DNA from: Cytophagaceae bacterium
Lineage (GTDB): Bacteria; Bacteroidota; Bacteroidia; Cytophagales; Flexibacteraceae
Reading direction: 5' to 3'
Length of the DNA: 43,717 nucleotides
Assembly: GCA_027487695.1 (NCBI GenBank)
Contig: JAIYDB010000003.1
Coordinates: 1 to 43,717 of the forward strand
The translations under genes were made by a program, and so were the position numbers. Positions 1-8,310 of the stretch are shown in pieces (within the stretch, counting starts at the first letter, position 1; every line of letters starts with the position of its first letter). A model generated the notes under the pieces. The model worked only from the letters and a program-made list of their open reading frames with translations, was not told the origin of the DNA and did no database searches.

Positions 1-41
1 ACGCCACGAGTTTGTCTATGCGAAAAAGGCAACTTTCTTTG

Positions 42-72
42 CTTCTTTCTTTTTTGCCAGAAAAGAAAGAAG
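42..72. repeat. Perfect 12-bp inverted repeat (hairpin)
   Basis: Arms cttctttctttt (42-53) and aaaagaaagaag (61-72) pair perfectly around a 7-nt loop. The arms are almost pure pyrimidine/purine. It lies in non-coding DNA at the window edge, about 230 bp beyond the stop of the minus-strand polymerase gene. I recall similar CTTTCTTTT/AAAAGAAAG hairpins as common intergenic elements in Bacteroidota, but cannot check that here. It could act as a transcription terminator for a gene to the left of the window. Confidence 0.55.
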
Positions 73-133
73 AGAAGTATTTAGTCAAGAATGTGAGTGA
101 TTTGCGGTATGGATTGCTAGGTGTGTTTTATTC

Positions 134-204
134 TTTCACCCCTACGGGGTTCTGTGTGTTGACAGATATTTATTTGGCTATAATACTTTCACCACTCCGT
201 GGTT
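134..204. repeat. Pair of covarying short palindromes in a gene-free stretch
   Basis: Two 18-bp elements share the frame TTTCACC......GGTT: tttcacccctacggggtt (134-151) and tttcaccactccgtggtt (187-204). The palindromic arms are ACCCC/GGGGT in the first and ACCAC/GTGGT in the second, so a C-to-A change in the left arm is matched by G-to-T in the right arm. They resemble palindromic interspersed elements I recall from Bacteroidota intergenic DNA. The whole stretch 1-301 holds no convincing gene: a 67-codon open frame there runs straight through these repeats and is not believed. Confidence 0.5.
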
Positions 205-301
205 TAAAAAAGTAATCCTCCTTATCCATTAATCATGTAAATCCTGATTAAAAAAAATCATAGCCTATCAAAAAGTAGTTTCATCACAGTTCAAGACATA
301 A

Positions 302-3280
302 TTACCCTGCCAGCCTCATGCGCACATCCTCAAAGCGTGGGTCAATTCTAAGGGGTAGGCGTTCCAGATACTGTACTTCTATACTGGGTACACCAAACTC
401 TTCTATCATTCTGCCTTCTATATAATACAGTCCTTCGCCCTTAAACTGGTATTTCTCCAGACTATCTGGAAAGTGGGTGGTATCGAAGAAATTGCCCTCA
501 CGGTCTATAAGGGTACCAAATACCATCGGTAGTCCTTTGCGGGTTCTGATGGTTTTATAGGTAACCAGCTGACCTACAATTTGCACTTGCTTGCCCACAA
601 ATTGCAGTTGCTCTTGCGCTACAATACTCGGCTTCTGATACTGCGGATGCAGTAAATCAAACATGCCTAAACTTACGGGGAAGCCTAATAAATTGAGCTC
701 ATCAAAGGCATCTTCTACAGGGCTATCGGCTGCGCCGGGCAGGGTAAATTGCTTATTGGGGGTGGCGAATAACTGTGGCAAACCCATTTGCTCCTTACGT
801 TGTGGGGCGTAAAGCAGTGGGGCTTGACGTAGCATATCTTTCTTGGTTTGGTCTGTAAAGCGCAAAGCACCTACCTGTATCAATATGGTAAGTTGTTCTA
901 AGGGAATTTTAAGTCGGTTTACGAAATCAAAAAGGGAGCGGTACTCCCCGTTTTGCAGCCTTTCCGCAGGGATAGTTTCCATCCAATGCTTTTCTAATCC
1001 TTTGATATGGATAAGCCCTAGGAATAAATCTATCCCGTATAATCGGGTAAGCAATTCACTATAATTAGCGTGTGGAGGATGAATAACCCCTCCACTCATT
1101 TTAGCCTCGTGCACATAGAGCCAAGTCTTATAAAAGCCCCCAAAATTATTGATTACCCCCACCATAAATTCCAGTGGAAAGTAGGCTTTCAAATACAAAC
1201 TCTGGTAGCTTTCCACTGCAAAGGAGGCGGAATGTGCCTTACAGAAACTATAGCCTCCAAAACTGCTGATTTGTCGCCATACTTCTTCGGTGGTGGTTTC
1301 TGGTCTGCCTAAGGCTTTGGCGCCATTAAAGAAGTTATCCTGAATTTCGGCAAAGGCTTTAGCGCTGCGGTACTTACCGCTCATCGCTCGGCGCAAAACA
1401 TCGGCATCGCCAAGGTCCATCCCTGCGTAATGATGGCATACTTTCAGTACATCTTCCTGATAAACCATTACCCCGTAAGTTTCGCCCAATTGCTCTTCCA
1501 TAACGGGGTGCAGGTATTGGAACGATTGCGGGGCGTGGTGGCGCAAGATAAACTCGCGCATCATACCACTGCTGGAAACTCCAGGACGTATGATAGAACT
1601 TGCCGCCACCAAGGTTAAGTAATCTTTGCAGTGCAACTTGCCCAAGAGCTGCCGCATTGCAGGACTTTCTACATAAAAACAGCCGATAGTGCGGCCGCCA
1701 CTTAGTAGGTGAGGTATCCATTCATCGTCTTTAAATTGCTGAATAGCGTGTATATCAATATCTTGCTTACGGTTTTCTTTGATTATACGCACGGCATCTT
1801 TAATATGCCCAATACCTCGTTGGCTTAAGATATCGAACTTATCTAGCCCTACATCTTCGGCGGTGTACATATCGAACTGGATAGTTTGAAAGCCCTTTGG
1901 AGGCAAGTGCATACTGCAAAAATTAGTGATAGGTTCTTCTGAAATAAGCACCCCGCCTGCGTGAATACTTAGCAGGTTGGGGAAATTCTGGAGTCGTTCA
2001 TAAACTGCAAATACCTCTGCTACAACCTTGTTAAAGTTCAACTTGTCCGCAGGGCTATCTATAATACGGTCAATTTCAGATTTTGGCAATCCGTGGGCTT
2101 TGCCAATTTCTCTGATAATGCTTCTATCTGAAAAGGTATTTACCGTACCTAATAAGGCGGTATGTTGCTGCCCATAGCGTTTGAAAATATAATCAAATAC
2201 ATCGTCGCGCTGGTCCCAACTGAAATCAATATCAAAATCGGGTGGTGTAGTACGCTTTGGGTTCAGAAATCGCTCGAAGTAAAGGTTCAATTCAATGGGA
2301 TTTACATCGGTAATTTTAAGGCAATACGCCACTAAGGAATTAGCCCCACTCCCCCGCCCTACATGGTAAAAACCCCTACTCATGCTATAGCGCACAATAT
2401 CCCAAGCAATAAGAAAATAGGCCACAAAGCCCATTTCACCAATAATTTTCAGCTCCTTTTCCAGACGTTGAGCCGCTATCTTATCGGTTGGGGCAAAGCG
2501 ATAGTTAAAGCCATCATAAGCCAATTTGGTAAGCAGTTGTAAATCATCGGCTGCGGAAGCAGAAAACAGCTTTTTGTTCTTAGTAGCCTTAAAATCGAAG
2601 TCAAAACTGCATTGGTATAACAGAGCATCGGTTTGCTTAGCTATCTCTGGAAACCGTTCACGAGCATAGTTAATTTGCTCGGTAGTTAGAAACACCTCCG
2701 TTTTAGCAGCCACATCGGCAGCTTGTAGTTTACTGAGCAAGGTGTTGCCTGCAACAGCCCTCAGATTGATATGTATATCATAATCGGACTCTGATACCAT
2801 AGTTAAGGTATGGCAAAACAGTAGCTTTTCAGGATGATGGCGCAACTTGCCAAACGCTAACTGATTCACTTTGAGCGGACTTATCCCAATGAACTCCCAA
2901 GGAAATAATAACTCAGGCTTTGTAATACGGGCAGCCGGATATACAAAATACACATTCGGCAGCTGCGGAGCGCGCAAAGGTAAAGGCGTTTGTTCTATGA
3001 GGTGTGTACTCAAGAAACTATTCAGATGCTGAAAGCCAACTCTATTTTGCGCAATACCTATATATAAGGTACGGTTTTGCGCATCCTGAAACTCTATACC
3101 TGCAATAAGCTTAAGTGGCTTGCCTACAGCAGCTTTTAGCACCTCCAAAAAGGCAGTGCTATTATTAATATCGGTAATCACAAGGGTGGTGATGCCACGC
3201 TTAGTGGCCTCATCTACCAAGATGATAGGTGAAATTGTGCCATAGCGAAGGCTATACCACGTTCTACAATTCAAGTACAT
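302..3280 (-). CDS. dnaE2: DNA polymerase III alpha subunit, DnaE2-like (error-prone type)
   Basis: A 992-residue C-family DNA polymerase. Order: N-terminal PHP-like domain (about 1-200), polymerase core, helix-hairpin-helix region (about 790-850) and a C-terminal OB-fold (about 890-975). The catalytic motif PPDFDIDF is present; D350 and D352 match the two active-site aspartates of E. coli DnaE. A third aspartate lies in KFDILSQRGIG. The length is near 1000, as in DnaE2/ImuC enzymes, and shorter than replicative DnaE1 (about 1160 or more). The PHP domain opens with CRTWYSLRYG and has LVITDINN where active PHP domains have histidines (LTDHGN), so metal binding and proofreading are probably lost. 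The likely role is translesion synthesis under DNA damage, which is family knowledge. No dinB or imuA partner is in the window. A twin palindromic operator directly precedes the ATG. It could instead be an unusually short replicative paralogue. Confidence 0.88.
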   Translation of the reverse strand: MYLNCRTWYSLRYGTISPIILVDEATKRGITTLVITDINNSTAFLEVLKAAVGKPLKLIAGIEFQDAQNRTLYIGIAQNRVGFQHLNSFLSTHLIEQTPLPLRAPQLPNVYFVYPAARITKPELLFPWEFIGISPLKVNQLAFGKLRHHPEKLLFCHTLTMVSESDYDIHINLRAVAGNTLLSKLQAADVAAKTEVFLTTEQINYARERFPEIAKQTDALLYQCSFDFDFKATKNKKLFSASAADDLQLLTKLAYDGFNYRFAPTDKIAAQRLEKELKIIGEMGFVAYFLIAWDIVRYSMSRGFYHVGRGSGANSLVAYCLKITDVNPIELNLYFERFLNPKRTTPPDFDIDFSWDQRDDVFDYIFKRYGQQHTALLGTVNTFSDRSIIREIGKAHGLPKSEIDRIIDSPADKLNFNKVVAEVFAVYERLQNFPNLLSIHAGGVLISEEPITNFCSMHLPPKGFQTIQFDMYTAEDVGLDKFDILSQRGIGHIKDAVRIIKENRKQDIDIHAIQQFKDDEWIPHLLSGGRTIGCFYVESPAMRQLLGKLHCKDYLTLVAASSIIRPGVSSSGMMREFILRHHAPQSFQYLHPVMEEQLGETYGVMVYQEDVLKVCHHYAGMDLGDADVLRRAMSGKYRSAKAFAEIQDNFFNGAKALGRPETTTEEVWRQISSFGGYSFCKAHSASFAVESYQSLYLKAYFPLEFMVGVINNFGGFYKTWLYVHEAKMSGGVIHPPHANYSELLTRLYGIDLFLGLIHIKGLEKHWMETIPAERLQNGEYRSLFDFVNRLKIPLEQLTILIQVGALRFTDQTKKDMLRQAPLLYAPQRKEQMGLPQLFATPNKQFTLPGAADSPVEDAFDELNLLGFPVSLGMFDLLHPQYQKPSIVAQEQLQFVGKQVQIVGQLVTYKTIRTRKGLPMVFGTLIDREGNFFDTTHFPDSLEKYQFKGEGLYYIEGRMIEEFGVPSIEVQYLERLPLRIDPRFEDVRMRLAG

Positions 3281-3286
3281 AGCCGA

Positions 3287-3331
3287 AAATGATTATTTTT
3301 TAATCATTTCAATGACTTAAATATAGTCATT
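3287..3331 (-). promoter_or_regulatory. Twin operator AATGAYT-N7-ARTCATT ahead of dnaE2
   Basis: Two perfect dyads lie side by side: aaatgatt-N7-aatcattt (3287-3309) and aatgact-N7-agtcatt (3311-3331), with centres 23 bp apart. Both fit AATGA(T/C)T-N7-A(A/G)TCATT. They sit 7 to 51 bp upstream of the polymerase ATG. On the minus strand the spacer of the distal dyad reads TATATTTA, close to the Bacteroidota -7 consensus TAnnTTTG, so a bound dimeric repressor would cover the promoter. The regulator is not identified. The region upstream of recN in this window does not show the motif. Confidence 0.65.
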
Positions 3332-3569
3332 TTGTTTCCAAATAAAAAGTTTTCAAGAATTTAATATTGCAGATTTAGATTTATAAAAAATTGATAGTAT
3401 TATTGCAATGTACTTCATATTTACTCTAATAAAGAACTGAGTTAATAGATAATAAACTTAAACAAAAAGCACAAAACCACTTTCAGTATAACATATTGTG
3501 CAAGGTTTATTAAACAAAGTAATGTTGCAATAACAGATTAATATTACCATTTACCCTCAATAACTAACA

Positions 3570-5339
3570 ATGCCCCTTGTTTTTTCTTTTCCCAAAATAA
3601 GTAGAATAGCATTTTTACTTTTAGTAATAGGTTCTTCATCGTGTATTAGTCCATTTTTAACAGATTTTGGGAGAGGTAAAGTTTTAGTAAGTGCGAACGA
3701 ACCTAATGTTCTGGTAAGCTCTGAAGCCACAAAAAGTCCTAAAACTATTTACAGAGAGCCAATAAAAGTTAAAGCCTCAACAACTAACTCTGGCGATTTA
3801 ATTACCGCTAGAAAAAATGGTTTCCAAACCGAGCAAATATCTATTATTCCATCTGTGAAGAAAAGGCATTACCGAATAGCCGATGTTGCTTTTTCTGCTG
3901 GACTTGGTTTAGCGTGTGTAGCAGCATACGCTGCAAATGGATCAAATGAGGTTGTTCAGCAAGTTAGCGCCACCTTTGGAAGTTTCTCAGCAATTTTTAC
4001 TTATTTGAATGCCTTTTTGCCTTCTCCAGGCTATTATGGAGCATATCAAGGATACTCAAAAGATGAGGCAGTTAAGTTTAGCCTTTATCCAGATTCTATT
4101 GCTAATCCTAATAAAGCACTAATCTTATTAAGTGAATTAACCACCGAAATTGAGCCCAATCAAGCAATTGGCAAGTATTCATACTTTAAGAAAACCAAAG
4201 GCGATGTAAAAACATCTGGAAAATTAAAAGATAATTTAGAAGATGTTGAAGAACCAATAGCTAAACTACTATCTGGTTTAAAGCTTAGCCCAGGAACCTC
4301 TGAAAAGGAACTAAAGGCACTTAAAAAAGAATCGATATTAGAAAGAAATTTAGAACCTAATTTACTATTGAAGGGTAAATTAACAAAGCTAGGTTGTGAT
4401 ATAAATTATATTGGCAATCTAGATAGTGTTTTCTGCACAAATAGCACTGTTGAGTGGACTTTAACCGATAGAAATGGAAGAGCTATTCTATCTAAAACCA
4501 CCAAAGGTTATGGTCAAAGAAATTCACTTGTTATTTATAGGTATAGCACAGAAGATAACAAAGAACTTCTAAAGAATAATAACTTTAAAAAGGTTGGCGA
4601 AAATTTTGTTAGTTCAGGTTTTACTTTGGCTCTTACAGATGCTGTAAGACGTTCGGCTAATGAGTTTTTGTTTGACCCAGAAGTAAAAAAGTTTATTACT
4701 AACTATGAAAAAAATACAAAAAACGGAAAGTACGAACTCTTTAATTCTGTACTTAAGTTACAAAAGCCAAAACCATTACAAGGAGAGAAACTATTGAATG
4801 AGGCAGCAAAATCTGTAGTAACTATAATTGTAGGTGAAACACATGGTTCTGGCACTGTAATTTCTTCTGATGGGTACATTTTAACTAATGCTCACGTTTG
4901 TGGTTCAGATACTGTACTTAAAGTGAAATTTAAGAACGGGAATGAAGCTCAGGCCAAACTCGTAAGGCTAAATGTTGAATATGATTTAGCATTACTTAAA
5001 CTGCCAAAAACAGATTGCAATGGCATTATTGCTGTTGAATCTAACGATGGCTTAGAAGCTGGAGAACCAATTTTTGTTATTGGAACACCAGCAGATTTAA
5101 GCTTAAGCCAAAGCATTTCTAAAGGGTTACTTTCAGGAATTAGGACAGCTAAAGGCAAAAAGTTTTTTCAAACAGATGCAGCTGTAAACAGCGGTAATAG
5201 CGGCGGGGCTATGTTAAACGATACCTATAACCTTATTGGTATACCAAGTATCAAAATTAAAGGTTATGGCCTAGAGGGCCTTGGTTTTGCAATTCCTTCT
5301 GAAGTAGCGTTTAAGGCATTACAGATAGGTTACCGCTAA
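3570..5339 (+). CDS. Lipoprotein with PEGA-like, CsgG-like and HtrA-like serine protease domains (paralogue 1)
   Basis: A 589-residue protein. A lipoprotein signal ends in GSSSC, with the lipidated cysteine at 25. Next come a PEGA-like beta domain (about 35-95), a hydrophobic hairpin (about 105-150), a conserved block with YQGYSKDEAV and LYPDSIANPNK, then a lipoprotein-like region ending in DAVRRSANEFLFDPEV (about 355-372). The C-terminal 175 residues are a trypsin-like S1C protease with an intact triad: H442 (TNAHV), D472 (EYDLALL) and S544 (GNSGGA). No PDZ domain follows, unlike DegP/HtrA. It is the first of three tandem paralogues, with a 45-bp gap to the next. Likely periplasmic and membrane-anchored; the substrate is unknown. 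The PEGA and CsgG-like comparisons are judged by eye. DNA here is visibly AT-richer than the flanking polymerase gene. Confidence 0.8.
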   Translation: MPLVFSFPKISRIAFLLLVIGSSSCISPFLTDFGRGKVLVSANEPNVLVSSEATKSPKTIYREPIKVKASTTNSGDLITARKNGFQTEQISIIPSVKKRHYRIADVAFSAGLGLACVAAYAANGSNEVVQQVSATFGSFSAIFTYLNAFLPSPGYYGAYQGYSKDEAVKFSLYPDSIANPNKALILLSELTTEIEPNQAIGKYSYFKKTKGDVKTSGKLKDNLEDVEEPIAKLLSGLKLSPGTSEKELKALKKESILERNLEPNLLLKGKLTKLGCDINYIGNLDSVFCTNSTVEWTLTDRNGRAILSKTTKGYGQRNSLVIYRYSTEDNKELLKNNNFKKVGENFVSSGFTLALTDAVRRSANEFLFDPEVKKFITNYEKNTKNGKYELFNSVLKLQKPKPLQGEKLLNEAAKSVVTIIVGETHGSGTVISSDGYILTNAHVCGSDTVLKVKFKNGNEAQAKLVRLNVEYDLALLKLPKTDCNGIIAVESNDGLEAGEPIFVIGTPADLSLSQSISKGLLSGIRTAKGKKFFQTDAAVNSGNSGGAMLNDTYNLIGIPSIKIKGYGLEGLGFAIPSEVAFKALQIGYR

Positions 5340-5384
5340 TAGCCTTATTTACTCATAAATTGTAAATTACCTTATTCCTATAAA

Positions 5385-7067
5385 ATGACAGTAAAAGCAA
5401 TGCCCAACTACTTTAAAAGAGTATTTTCTGTTGTATTATTGATAGCTATATCAACAATCAACCAATCCTGTGTAAGTAATTTTGTTTCCAATTTTGGCAA
5501 AACTAATTATGCAGTTACTACTAATGTTCCAAATGCCCAAATAAAAAGAACAAGAAATGCAGGTAGTACAAAAGATGTTAAGGTTCAAGGCAAAAAGGCC
5601 GTTTTCAAAGCATCTAATACTAACTATGTTCGCCTTAATTTTACCAAGCAAGGCTATCAGCCGGAAACTTATGTTGTTTTTCCTGATACAAAAAAGAAAC
5701 TTAATAGGTGGTTAGATTTTGGGGCGCTTGTTGGGTTGCCAATTTTGGGTACTGCCCTCACTAGTAATCCTGGACTTGAAACAGCTGGTATTTTATTAAT
5801 AACCTATGGTGGCGTTCACTTCTACAGTCTTTTCCAACCAACACCTGGTTTTACTGGTCAATATGCGGGCTATAAAAATCCTAATTTAAAAATGGAGCTT
5901 TTCCCTGATTCACTTGCCAACCCTAATAGATTAGATGTTGTTTGTGATGAATTCAAGATAGACTTAAAATCTGGTACTGTGTTAGGTAATTTTTATAGTT
6001 TTGGGCAAAAACTTGATACCTATACCGTTAAAGATAGTTCTAATACTTCTGCTTCAGATATTATTTATGATGTAAATAAGCACTTGTCAAAATTACACCT
6101 TTTGCGTTCTGCAGCAACAATTGAAAAAACTAAATCAATTTTTGATAAAGGTATAGATCCGCGTTATATTATTAGAGGTTCAGTAAAGACTATTAATATT
6201 GATGCTCATATTGCAACCAATTATGTATTTAAAACTACTGTAAAAGTAGAGTGGAAGGTATATGACAAATTAGAACGTTTACTTTTTACTAAAACATTTG
6301 AAGGTGTTGGTCAAAGAGGTAAAGGCGATGAAGAAGATTCTGACGGTGTTAGTGCTTCTGTTGATGATGCTGTAAGGCGTTCAGTAAATCAATTAGTTTT
6401 CAGCACTGAATTTGTAAAGTATGTTCAAAAATCAAAAGATTTTGAGAAAAAGAGTGTTTACGAAAACTACACTTCTGAAATGCAAATAGCTAAACCAAAG
6501 GCCATTTCTAATGTAAAGATGGTAGGCGAAGCTTCAAATTCTGTTGTTACTGTAATACGTAAAGAATCTCATGGTTCAGGTTCTATAATTTCTCAGGATG
6601 GCTATATTCTAACCAATGCTCACGTTTGCGGAAACGATACAGTATTCAAAGTACGTTTTAAAAATGGTAGCGAAGAAACAGCAACTTTAGTGAGAATGAA
6701 TATTGATGAAGACCTAGCGTTACTACGTTTCGATAATAAAAACAGAATAAATGGTTTGGTTCTAATGAAAGATAATAGTGGTGTAACTGTTTCTGATGAG
6801 GTTTATATCATTGGTACACCTGCAGATCTTTCATTAGGTCAATCTATTAGCCGAGGCCTTATTTCAGGTGAAAGAACTATTAAAAGTAAAAAGCTTTACC
6901 AAACAGATGCCGCTATTAACGGTGGTAACAGTGGTGGTGCTATGTTAGATGAAAAGGGACGTCTTATAGGTATTCCAAGTAGCAAAATTAAAGGCACTGG
7001 TTTGGAGGGTTTAGGATTTGCAATTCCTTCTTCGGTGGTGTTTGATGCACTTAAAATATCTTATTAA
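5385..7067 (+). CDS. Lipoprotein with HtrA-like serine protease domain (paralogue 2)
   Basis: A 560-residue paralogue of the preceding gene with the same domain order. The lipobox ends in NQSC (cysteine 29 from this start; a second ATG five codons in, MPNYFKR, is equally plausible). A PEGA-like segment is followed by two hydrophobic stretches (about 108-150), then YAGYKNPNLK, LFPDSLANPNR and DDAVRRSVNQLVFSTEF. The protease triad is intact: H413 (TNAHV), D443 (EDLALL) and S516 (GNSGGA). The protease domain is much more alike between the two copies than the N-terminal half, including a shared GTPADLSLGQSIS-type block. It lies 45 bp after paralogue 1, probably in the same transcript, and is closed by the terminator at 7092-7119. 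It lacks PDZ domains. Confidence 0.8.
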   Translation: MTVKAMPNYFKRVFSVVLLIAISTINQSCVSNFVSNFGKTNYAVTTNVPNAQIKRTRNAGSTKDVKVQGKKAVFKASNTNYVRLNFTKQGYQPETYVVFPDTKKKLNRWLDFGALVGLPILGTALTSNPGLETAGILLITYGGVHFYSLFQPTPGFTGQYAGYKNPNLKMELFPDSLANPNRLDVVCDEFKIDLKSGTVLGNFYSFGQKLDTYTVKDSSNTSASDIIYDVNKHLSKLHLLRSAATIEKTKSIFDKGIDPRYIIRGSVKTINIDAHIATNYVFKTTVKVEWKVYDKLERLLFTKTFEGVGQRGKGDEEDSDGVSASVDDAVRRSVNQLVFSTEFVKYVQKSKDFEKKSVYENYTSEMQIAKPKAISNVKMVGEASNSVVTVIRKESHGSGSIISQDGYILTNAHVCGNDTVFKVRFKNGSEETATLVRMNIDEDLALLRFDNKNRINGLVLMKDNSGVTVSDEVYIIGTPADLSLGQSISRGLISGERTIKSKKLYQTDAAINGGNSGGAMLDEKGRLIGIPSSKIKGTGLEGLGFAIPSSVVFDALKISY

Positions 7068-7091
7068 GAGCTCGGTCATTTTGAATTATAT

Positions 7092-7119
7092 AGCCTCTGT
7101 TGTTACAGAGGCTTTTTTT
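7092..7119 (+). terminator. Rho-independent terminator after the protease pair
   Basis: Perfect 9-bp stem agcctctgt/acagaggct with a TGTT loop, followed by six Ts. It lies 25 bp after the stop of paralogue 2 and separates the two protease genes from the third paralogue, which therefore needs its own promoter in 7120-7169. Confidence 0.9.
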
Positions 7120-7169
7120 AGATTGAAATTATTCTACTTTGGCTTTAAATCAGAACATGTAATTACCAA

Positions 7170-8213
7170 ATGTACCAAACTGTACCAAAGCACTCATTCT
7201 TATTAGGCTTAGTGCTTATGTTCTTAACTTCTTCATGTTTAAGCAATTTAGGTACTAAGTTTGGCAAGCATACTTTTATGGTTAGTTCAAATTTGCCCAA
7301 TTATGCTGTTAGGATAAATGGAGGTAGTCCTTATCCTTTCATTGAGAAAACTGGGCCAATTACTTTCATAGGCAGTGGCAGCCAACAGATATTCTGTTTT
7401 AAAAATGGTTTCCAAGAAGAACAAGTAACCATTATTCCCAACAGGCAAAACGGATTAAGATATTTTGATATTGGGGCAGGAATTATTTATATAGCTTCAA
7501 GCTTTTCTTTTTTAGGACCTGGGTCTACCCCTACTGAGGCAATAGTAGGAGGAGCTGGTTTATTGGTATATGGATTCTCTCATTTATTAAATGCCTCGGT
7601 ACCAGCTGGCACTTTTGGTGTTTATGCCAAATACAAGAACACTACCTTACCATTTGTATTATATCCAGATTCAGCAACAAACCCGAAAAAGATACTTGTT
7701 GGATGTAATAGTTTTATGCTCAATACCCAGAAGAGTAAAGTAATTGGTAGCTTAACTGAATTTGGTAAGTATAAGGGGGTAATCAGGTTTACCGATTCAT
7801 TACTTATTGATTCTATTAGAATGGTGGAAAATGTAAACCAACACTTAGTTAAACTTAAGCTCGCAAATAAGTGGACCAAATTTAAAAAGTTAAAAAATGC
7901 CGATGCTTCATTCGCCGATGAGCCGAATTTAATTCTAAATGCAAATGTTATAGAACTTACTCAAAATGGTTTACAAGCCTTTGACAAAACTGAACTTGTA
8001 TATGAGGCTTCTATTGGAATTGAATGGACAATTACTAACAAAGAAGGCAATGTGCTTCTAAAGAAAACAACCAAGGGAGTAGGTTCAAGAAAAGAGGAGA
8101 TGTACTCTAATTTTAATAGAGCACAAGAAATTACCGCCATGGACGATGCCGTTCGAAGAGCATTAAACGAGCTCTTATTCTCTGCCCAATTTATTGAAAC
8201 TATACATCAATAA
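7170..8213 (+). CDS. Protease-less paralogue of the two upstream lipoproteins
   Basis: A 347-residue predicted lipoprotein (LTSSC, cysteine 23). It aligns by eye with the N-terminal halves of the two preceding proteins: PEGA-like FMVSSNLPNYAVRING, hydrophobic hairpin (about 95-145), YAKYKNTTLP, LYPDSATNPKK, GIEWTITNKEGNVLLKKTTKGVG and DDAVRRALNELLFSAQF. It stops at the domain boundary where the linker to the protease begins in the other two, so it looks like a stand-alone version of the sensor or scaffold module rather than a random truncation. The ATG at 7170 sits in a short direct repeat (TGTACCAAA twice). Function unknown; it may pair with, titrate or regulate the protease forms (inference). 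Confidence 0.72.
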   Translation: MYQTVPKHSFLLGLVLMFLTSSCLSNLGTKFGKHTFMVSSNLPNYAVRINGGSPYPFIEKTGPITFIGSGSQQIFCFKNGFQEEQVTIIPNRQNGLRYFDIGAGIIYIASSFSFLGPGSTPTEAIVGGAGLLVYGFSHLLNASVPAGTFGVYAKYKNTTLPFVLYPDSATNPKKILVGCNSFMLNTQKSKVIGSLTEFGKYKGVIRFTDSLLIDSIRMVENVNQHLVKLKLANKWTKFKKLKNADASFADEPNLILNANVIELTQNGLQAFDKTELVYEASIGIEWTITNKEGNVLLKKTTKGVGSRKEEMYSNFNRAQEITAMDDAVRRALNELLFSAQFIETIHQ

Positions 8214-8274
8214 CCACGAGATACTAGAGTTAATACCATTTACATAACAAGCACTATTCTATGATAATTTACTT

Positions 8275-8301
8275 ATTATTACAATATTGCATTGTAATAA
8301 T
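8275..8301 (+). promoter_or_regulatory. 27-bp dyad just upstream of the DUF4236 gene
   Basis: Perfect 11-bp arms attattacaat (8275-8285) and attgtaataat (8291-8301) flank a 5-bp spacer, ATTGC. It ends 9 bp before the ATG at 8311. There is no T-run, so it is not a terminator of the gene before it. Either an operator or an RNA hairpin over the ribosome-binding region. Confidence 0.45.
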
Positions 8302-8310
8302 TAATTTAAT

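Noticed and set aside
12-215. 67-codon open frame at the left edge
   Set aside because: It runs through the purine/pyrimidine hairpin and both covarying palindromes, and its composition follows those repeats rather than a protein.
1374-1721. 115-codon minus-strand frame rich in Pro, Arg and Cys
   Set aside because: It lies in another frame inside the DnaE2-like gene, whose own frame is continuous and carries conserved motifs.
3400-3535. TTGCAA-centred sequences upstream of the first protease lipoprotein resembling part of the 8275-8301 dyad
   Set aside because: Similarity is limited to a short AT-rich core and spacing differs; likely chance.
7018-7206. 62-codon frame across the 3' end of the second protease gene
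   Set aside because: It contains the terminator stem at 7092-7119 and overlaps the starts and stops of two well-supported genes.
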